Source of the DNA: Belnapia sp. F-4-1 | Lineage (GTDB): Bacteria; Pseudomonadota; Alphaproteobacteria; Acetobacterales; Acetobacteraceae | Assembly (NCBI RefSeq): GCF_000802185.1 | Contig: NZ_KN676113.1 | Location: 310,001-374,000 of the forward strand | Length of the DNA stretch: 64,000 nucleotides | Reading direction: 5' to 3' | Part shown: in pieces, positions 59,238 to 64,000 of the stretch | Numbering within the stretch: position 1 is the stretch's first letter | Layout: every line of letters starts with the position of its first letter | Translations under genes and position numbers: made by a program | The notes under the pieces: model-generated | What the model saw: only the letters and a program-made list of their open reading frames with translations | Told to the model about the DNA's origin: nothing | The model's database searches: none

Positions 59238-60908
59238 TCAGAACAGCCCATCGATGGCACCCTCGGCATCGAGACCGATGAATTCCGCTGCGGGACGGCG
59301 CGGCAACCCGGGCATCGTCATGATCTCGCCGCAGATCGCGACAACGAATCCGGCGCCCGCGGAAAGCCGCACGTCGCGCACCGGCAGCACATGGCCGGTC
59401 GGCGCGCCGAGCAGCGCCGGATCCGCGCTGAAGCTGTACTGCGTCTTCGCCACGCAGACCGGGACATGGCCGAAGCCCATCTCCTCGAAGCGGCGCAATT
59501 TGGCGGCAACGCTGACAGGGACTTGAACATCGGCGGCGCGGTAGATCTCGCCGGCGATGCGGCGGAGCTTCGCCTCCAGCGGAAGCTCGGGCGGATAGAG
59601 CGGGGCGAAGCGCGACGGGCTATCTTCCATCCGCCGCAGCACGGCACGCGCTAGGTCCGCGGCGCCTGCCGCACCATCGGCCCAGTGCGTGCAGAGCACG
59701 GCCTCCGTGCCGAGCGCTGCCATCGCCTCCTGCACCGCGGCGATCTCGGCACCCGTGTCGGTTGTGAAGGCGTTCAATGCCACAACCACGCCAAGCCCAT
59801 ACTTCTGCATGTTCTCGACATGGCGGGCGAGGTTGACGACGCCACGCCGCAACGCCGCGACATCCTCGCGGCCGAGATCGGCCTTCGCCACGCCGCCATG
59901 CATTTTCAGCGCGCGCACCGTCGCGACGATGACGGAGGCGGCGGGCACGATGCCGGCCGCGGGGCATTTGATGTCGAGGAATTTCTCGGCACCGAGATCC
60001 GCGCCGAAGCCGGCCTCGGTCACCACAACCTCGGCGAGCGAAAGCCCAAGCTTCGTCGCGGCGACGCTGTTGCAGCCATGCGCGATGTTGGCGAAGGGGC
60101 CGCCATGCACGAGGGCGGGCGAGCCCTCCAGGGTCTGCACCAGGTTGGGCGCGAAGGCGTCGCGCAGCAGCGCGGCCATGGCGCCATCGGCCTTGAGGTC
60201 GCGCGCCGTCACCGGCGCCCCTTCGCGCGTGCTGCCGATGATGATGCGGCCGAGCCGCGCCTGGAGGTCTTCCAGCGAGGTGGCGAGGCAGAAGATCGCC
60301 ATCACCTCCGAGGCGACGGTGATGTCGAAGGCATCCTCGCGCGGATAGCCGTTGGCAACGCCGCCGAGCGAGTTGACGATGCCGCGCAGCGCGCGGTCGT
60401 TCATGTCCACCGCGCGGCGCCAGGTGATGCGGCGCTCATCGATGCCGAGCGCGTTGCCCCAGTAGATGTGGTTGTCGATCATCGCGGCCAGCAGATTGTT
60501 GGCCGAGGTGATGGCGTGGAAGTCGCCGGTGAAATGGAGGTTGATCTCCTCCATCGGCCCCACCTGGGCATGGCCGCCACCGGTCGCGCCCCCCTTCACG
60601 CCGAAGCAGGGGCCGAGCGAGGGCTCGCGCAGGCAGATCATGGTCCGAGTGCCGAGGGCGTTCAGCGCGTCGCCGAGGCCGATGGTCGTCGTCGTCTTGC
60701 CCTCGCCGGCGGGCGTCGGGCTGATGCCGGTGACGAGCACCAGCCGGCCTGGCGGCGTCGCCGCCTGGCTGCGCAGGAAGGGAAGGTCGACCTTCGCCTT
60801 GTACCGGCCGAAAGGGATCAGCGCCTCTTCCGGGATGCCGGCACGGGCGGCGATGCCGGCGATGGGTTGGAGGGTCGCGGCACGCGCGATCTCGAGGTCG
60901 GTGGCCAT
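59238..60908 (-). CDS. fhs: Formate-tetrahydrofolate ligase
   Basis: 556 residues, full length. [11 protein letters not shown], the ATP-binding loop [20 protein letters not shown] (68-74 core), [40 protein letters not shown], and [20 protein letters not shown] are all diagnostic. The enzyme makes 10-formyl-THF from formate, THF and ATP, feeding purine synthesis and one-carbon metabolism. It is divergent from a DUF1289 gene. Confidence 0.97.
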   Translation of the reverse strand: MATDLEIARAATLQPIAGIAARAGIPEEALIPFGRYKAKVDLPFLRSQAATPPGRLVLVTGISPTPAGEGKTTTTIGLGDALNALGTRTMICLREPSLGPCFGVKGGATGGGHAQVGPMEEINLHFTGDFHAITSANNLLAAMIDNHIYWGNALGIDERRITWRRAVDMNDRALRGIVNSLGGVANGYPREDAFDITVASEVMAIFCLATSLEDLQARLGRIIIGSTREGAPVTARDLKADGAMAALLRDAFAPNLVQTLEGSPALVHGGPFANIAHGCNSVAATKLGLSLAEVVVTEAGFGADLGAEKFLDIKCPAAGIVPAASVIVATVRALKMHGGVAKADLGREDVAALRRGVVNLARHVENMQKYGLGVVVALNAFTTDTGAEIAAVQEAMAALGTEAVLCTHWADGAAGAADLARAVLRRMEDSPSRFAPLYPPELPLEAKLRRIAGEIYRAADVQVPVSVAAKLRRFEEMGFGHVPVCVAKTQYSFSADPALLGAPTGHVLPVRDVRLSAGAGFVVAICGEIMTMPGLPRRPAAEFIGLDAEGAIDGLF

Positions 60909-60984
60909 GCGCGTTGTCCCTCTCGGCTGGAGGGTCGCGCTTATCGTCCCGGCCGCGCTCCTGCAAGCAGGATGGCGGCCCTAT

Positions 60985-61206
60985 ATGACCGGCATGGCGA
61001 GCCCCTGCATCGATATCTGCAAGTATGACGAGGACACCGGCTGGTGCCTCGGCTGCGGCATGACCCGCAAGGACAAGAAGCATTGGAAGAAGGAGAAGGA
61101 GCAGCGGCCGGCGATCCGCGAGACGCTGCCGGGGCGGCTGCTGGCGCTGGCGGCGGCCGGGCAGCGGGTCGGCAAGGCGGCGGCCAAAAAGAAAAAGCAG
61201 ATTTGA
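60985..61206 (+). CDS. DUF1289 domain protein
   Basis: 73 residues, starting MTGMASPCIDICKYDEDTGW and continuing CLGCGMTRKDKKHWKK. The four cysteines (C-x3-C-x8-C-x2-C; Cys8, Cys12, Cys21, Cys24) are the DUF1289 pattern and probably bind a metal. The C-terminus is lysine-rich. An ATG at 60994 is an alternative. Function unknown. Confidence 0.88.
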   Translation: MTGMASPCIDICKYDEDTGWCLGCGMTRKDKKHWKKEKEQRPAIRETLPGRLLALAAAGQRVGKAAAKKKKQI

Positions 61207-61286
61207 TTCCGCGCAAGGCACGATCTTGCCACCGCGACTAGGGTCCGACCGCGCGGCATGGGCCGCCAGGGATGGATGTGGGTGCG

Positions 61287-61934
61287 ATGACGAGGACGGT
61301 TGGGCTGGCGGCTGCGGCGGCGCTGGCGGCGATGATGGGCGTGGCGCAGGCCGAGGATGGCGTGCGGGGCAAGCAGGCCAGCGACATCGTGGTGGGGTTC
61401 GGCGCCATCGGCGTGCTGCCCAGCAACGGCGGCCATGTGGATGCCATCGGCGGGCGTCCGCAGGCGAGCAACAGCGCGAGCCCGCAGCTCGACCTCACCT
61501 ATTTCATGGTGCCAAACGTCTCGCTGAACCTGATCGCGGCGAGCACGCGGCATGATGTCAGCGTGCGCGGCTCGGCGCTCGGCAACCTCAATCTCGGCCA
61601 TGTCTGGGTGCTGCCGCCGACGCTGACCCTGCAGTACCACCCCTTTCCGCAGTCGCGGATCAGCCCCTATGTCGGCGCCGGCATCAATGTCAGCTTCTTC
61701 TACGGTGAGGGCGGCAGCCGGACGGCGCCGGTGCGGCGGGTGATGGTCGATACCGCGCCCGGCTTCGCCTTCAATGCCGGCCTGGACTACGAGGTCTCCC
61801 CGCACTGGCTGGCCAATATCGACGTGAAGAAGCTGATCCTGCGCCCGGAGGCGAGCGTCAACTCAGGACTGGTGCATGCCCGCGTTAATCTCGACCCCTG
61901 GGTGGTCGGGGCGTCGGTACGCTACCGCTTCTGA
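61287..61934 (+). CDS. OmpW family outer-membrane protein
   Basis: 215 residues with a signal peptide (VGLAAAAALAAMMGVAQAED). The beta-barrel reads SDIVVGFGAIGVLPSNGG, SASPQLDLTYFMVPNVSLNL, GHVWVLPPTLTLQYHPFPQS, ISPYVGAGINVSFFYG, HWLANIDVKKLILRP and ends VVGASVRYRF with a terminal Phe. The LPPTLTLQYHP segment is the OmpW hallmark. An eight-stranded barrel for small hydrophobic solutes is expected. An ATG at 61272 is an alternative start. Confidence 0.92.
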   Translation: MTRTVGLAAAAALAAMMGVAQAEDGVRGKQASDIVVGFGAIGVLPSNGGHVDAIGGRPQASNSASPQLDLTYFMVPNVSLNLIAASTRHDVSVRGSALGNLNLGHVWVLPPTLTLQYHPFPQSRISPYVGAGINVSFFYGEGGSRTAPVRRVMVDTAPGFAFNAGLDYEVSPHWLANIDVKKLILRPEASVNSGLVHARVNLDPWVVGASVRYRF

Positions 61935-61956
61935 GGCCGGAGGGACGCGGGGCGGC

Positions 61957-63078
61957 TTACGCCGCCTCGCGCTGCCGCACGCCGAGATCATCGAGCGCGC
62001 CGCCGATCGCGGCGACGGCGCCGCGCATGTCCTCCGGCGTGATGGCGCCAATGCAGCCGATACGGAAGGTCGGCACCTTGGTGTTGAAGAAATTGCTGAT
62101 CAGCACGCCGCGCGCCTTCAGCGCATCGACGAAGGGCTGGAGCGCGAAGCGCGGGTCGGCCGGCTGGTGGGTGGTGACGATCACCGGCCCCTGGTGCCGC
62201 GCCTCCAGATAGGGCGTGAGGCCAAGGCCTTGCAGCCCATCATACAGGATGCGGGCATTCTCCCGGTAGCGAGCCAGCCGGGCGGGCTGGCCGCCTTCAG
62301 CATCGTAGAGGTCGAGCGCGGTGCGGAAGGCCGCCAGCGCCTGCACCGGCGGGGTGAAGCGGAAGCTGCCCCAGCCGGCGCGCAGCGCATGCTGGAGGAC
62401 ATCCGCGAGGTCGAAGGACCAGGAGCCGGCGTTGCCCGCGGCGGCCGTCACGCTGTCGATCCGGGCGACCGCGAAGCCGATGCCGGGCAGGCCCTCCAGG
62501 CACTTGCCCGAGGTGAAGAGGACCGCGTCGATCTCCGGATGCGCCGCGAGGTCGACCGGCAGCGCGCCGAAGGCGGAGACGCTGTCGAGGATCAGCCGCC
62601 GCCCATGCTTGCGGACCACCGGGCCGATCACCTCCGGGTCGTTCGCCATGCCGCTGCCCGTCTCATGGTGGACGACGGCGACATGGGAGATGGCGGGGTC
62701 GGCGGCCAGCGCGGCGTCGAGCTCCCCGGCCGTGACCGAGCGGGTGTCGGGGCCAGGGACGGCGACGACCTGCCGGCCGCACTCGCTGGCAAGGCGGACG
62801 GCGCGGTCGGCATAGGCGCCATTCTGCGGAATCAGCACCTTGCCGCCGGCCGGGATGAAGGTGCGGATCGCCGCTTCCATGATGAAATGGCCGCAGCCCT
62901 GGAGCGCCAGCGTGGCATGCACCCCCTCCTGCCCGCCCGCGATGGCGCGGACGCGCTCGCGGATCTCGGCGTAGACCGGGCGGAAGTCATGATCCCAGGG
63001 GGCGATGTCCTGGGCCATGGCGGCGCGGGTCTCGGGACGGGTCTGCACCGGGCCGGGGATGAGCAGCAACATGAACAA
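61957..63078 (-). CDS. Class V aminotransferase, PhnW-like (2-aminoethylphosphonate-pyruvate transaminase)
   Basis: 373 residues: LLLIPGPVQTRPETRAAMAQ, APWDHDFRPVYAEIRERVRA, LQGCGHFIMEAAIRTFI, RLILDSVSAFGALPVDLAAH (PLP-binding Asp165), and FTSGKCLEGLPGIGFAVARI with the PLP Lys192. The last segment follows PhnW rather than serine-glyoxylate transaminases. No other phosphonate genes are near, so the substrate is not certain and an alanine-glyoxylate type cannot be excluded. It lies seven bases after the DUF1194 gene, on the same strand. Confidence 0.82.
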   Translation of the reverse strand: MFMLLLIPGPVQTRPETRAAMAQDIAPWDHDFRPVYAEIRERVRAIAGGQEGVHATLALQGCGHFIMEAAIRTFIPAGGKVLIPQNGAYADRAVRLASECGRQVVAVPGPDTRSVTAGELDAALAADPAISHVAVVHHETGSGMANDPEVIGPVVRKHGRRLILDSVSAFGALPVDLAAHPEIDAVLFTSGKCLEGLPGIGFAVARIDSVTAAAGNAGSWSFDLADVLQHALRAGWGSFRFTPPVQALAAFRTALDLYDAEGGQPARLARYRENARILYDGLQGLGLTPYLEARHQGPVIVTTHQPADPRFALQPFVDALKARGVLISNFFNTKVPTFRIGCIGAITPEDMRGAVAAIGGALDDLGVRQREAA

Positions 63079-63084
63079 GCACCT

Positions 63085-63729
63085 TCAAGCTATGGTGAGG
63101 TATACCCGATCGGCACGCGACAACAGAAGGCCGCCGATTTCCCGCCGCAGCTTTTCCCGCATCGCCGCGGCGAAGGCGGCATAGTCCGGGCAGGCCATGG
63201 CGAAGCTCCCTGGCCCGCCGATCACCTCGGCGCGGTAGTGCCCCAGCAGGTCCGGCTCCTCGTTCAGCACCGCGAGGCCGTTGATGGTGACGCCCGCCGC
63301 CACGCCGATATCCCGCACCGGCCCCGGCTCCCGGCCGCGATTGTTCCGCCCGTCGCCGGAGATGTCGAGGGCGAGGCGCGTTGCCTCGGCCGGGCAGCGG
63401 GCCAGCAGGGCGAGGCCGGCCGCCATCCCATCGCCTAGCGCCGTGGCGCCGGGGCCGGGCAGGCGCGGGGCATTCTCCAGGGCGACGGCCATGGCCTCGG
63501 CGGCGGCGGGCCCGTCGATGCGGGCCCAGGGCACAGCCAGGTCGCTGCCGACCGACCAGAACAGGGCGCAGGCCGCGATGGCGCCGCGCGGGCCGCCGGC
63601 GCAGGCGCCGGCGATGTCGGCCTCGCGGAAGGCCCCGGCGAGACCGCCGATCATCAGCCCGAATTCATCGTAATCGACGCTGGCCGAGACATCGATGGCG
63701 AGGCAGAGGGCGAGGTCCACGGGCTCCAT
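63085..63729 (-). CDS. DUF1194 (von Willebrand A-like) protein
   Basis: 214 residues. The MIDAS-type motif DVSASVD (Asp13, Ser15, Ser17) is near the N-terminus, with ALGDGMAAGLALLARCP and LDISGDGRNNRGREPGPVRD following. These mark DUF1194, a family with a von Willebrand A fold that binds a divalent metal. No signal peptide is predicted with the ATG at 63729, although some family members are secreted. Function unknown. It precedes the PhnW-like gene closely. Confidence 0.87.
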   Translation of the reverse strand: MEPVDLALCLAIDVSASVDYDEFGLMIGGLAGAFREADIAGACAGGPRGAIAACALFWSVGSDLAVPWARIDGPAAAEAMAVALENAPRLPGPGATALGDGMAAGLALLARCPAEATRLALDISGDGRNNRGREPGPVRDIGVAAGVTINGLAVLNEEPDLLGHYRAEVIGGPGSFAMACPDYAAFAAAMREKLRREIGGLLLSRADRVYLTIA

Positions 63730-63799
63730 GCCGCAGCCATAGCGCGGGGCGGAACGGCACATCTATAGTGTGCGCCGCACCAGGGAGGCCCTTCCGTCG

Positions 63800-64000
63800 A
63801 TGCGACGCCGCGCGCTGCTGACGCTGCCCTTGCTCGCCGGGCCGGCGCTCGCCCAGGCCCCATGGCCCAGCCGGCCGATTCGCGCCGTCATCCCCTATAC
63901 GCCCGGCGGCGCGACGGATGCGATGTCGCGCCTGGCGGCGCAGAAGCTTTCCGAGCGGCTCGGCGTCCCCGTGGTGCCGGAGAACCGGGCGGGCGGCAGC
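63800..64000 (+). CDS. Bug/TctC family substrate-binding protein, 3' part missing (window edge)
   Basis: 67 codons are visible. A signal peptide (MRRRALLTLPLLAGPALAQA) is followed by WPSRPIRAVIPYTPGGATDA and VVPENRAGGS, the N-terminal Bug signature. It is divergent from the DUF1194 gene. The rest lies outside the window. Confidence 0.88.
   Translation, partial: MRRRALLTLPLLAGPALAQAPWPSRPIRAVIPYTPGGATDAMSRLAAQKLSERLGVPVVPENRAGGS

Overview
The window is GC-rich DNA with densely packed genes and frequent ATGA-type start/stop overlaps. Three Bug-family tricarboxylate-transporter binding proteins, an ATP12 chaperone, an EcfG-like sigma factor with a NepR-like partner, and rarA/fhs housekeeping genes point to an alphaproteobacterium. 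The abundance of Bug proteins suggests Acetobacteraceae, perhaps Roseomonas-like; this is inferred from gene content, not from a marker gene. No rRNA, tRNA or CRISPR array was seen.

Layout. 1-6.1 kb: an SDR oxidoreductase overlapping an Atu4866-type gene cut by the window edge, a divergent LysR regulator, two periplasmic binding proteins, a DUF808 membrane protein and a small hypothetical gene. 6.1-32.7 kb: an accessory region for surface-glycan synthesis (a two-domain glycosyltransferase, an FkbM methyltransferase, a polytopic membrane protein, two GT4 glycosyltransferases, the gmd/rmd pair for GDP-D-rhamnose, and a further glycosyltransferase related to the first). It is riddled with insertion sequences of at least six families (IS3 twice, IS5 twice, IS21, IS701, IS256), mostly decayed. 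Catabolic genes lie between them: an HpcH/HpaI aldolase, a Bug protein, an FMN-dependent monooxygenase beside a wrecked family-5 binding protein, and a GcvA-like regulator. 32.9-45 kb: a mostly conserved-looking backbone (acyP, ATP12 chaperone, AsmA, RluA-type pseudouridine synthase, RlpA, rarA, an Old Yellow Enzyme, an SDR with a 4-bp repeat frameshift, an RraA-like protein, a TAXI binding protein flanked by two proteins sharing a C-terminal domain).

45.6-58.2 kb is the most interesting part. It is a type I secretion locus: an RTX protein, an ABC exporter and an HlyD adaptor in one operon, together with three small proteins (P1 at 47526-48101, P2 at 54271-54546, P3 at 56036-56782). All three end in the same roughly 43-residue module. 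A FemAB/BioF2-like GNAT transferase and a TPR-methyltransferase lie on the same strand. Two LuxR-type regulators with degenerate receiver domains face the operon. I propose that these form one secretion system for an uncharacterised family of small beta-rich proteins.

58.3-64 kb: a NepR-like anti-sigma gene convergent with an EcfG-like sigma factor, formate-THF ligase, DUF1289, OmpW, a PhnW-like aminotransferase, a DUF1194 protein and the start of a third Bug protein cut by the window end.
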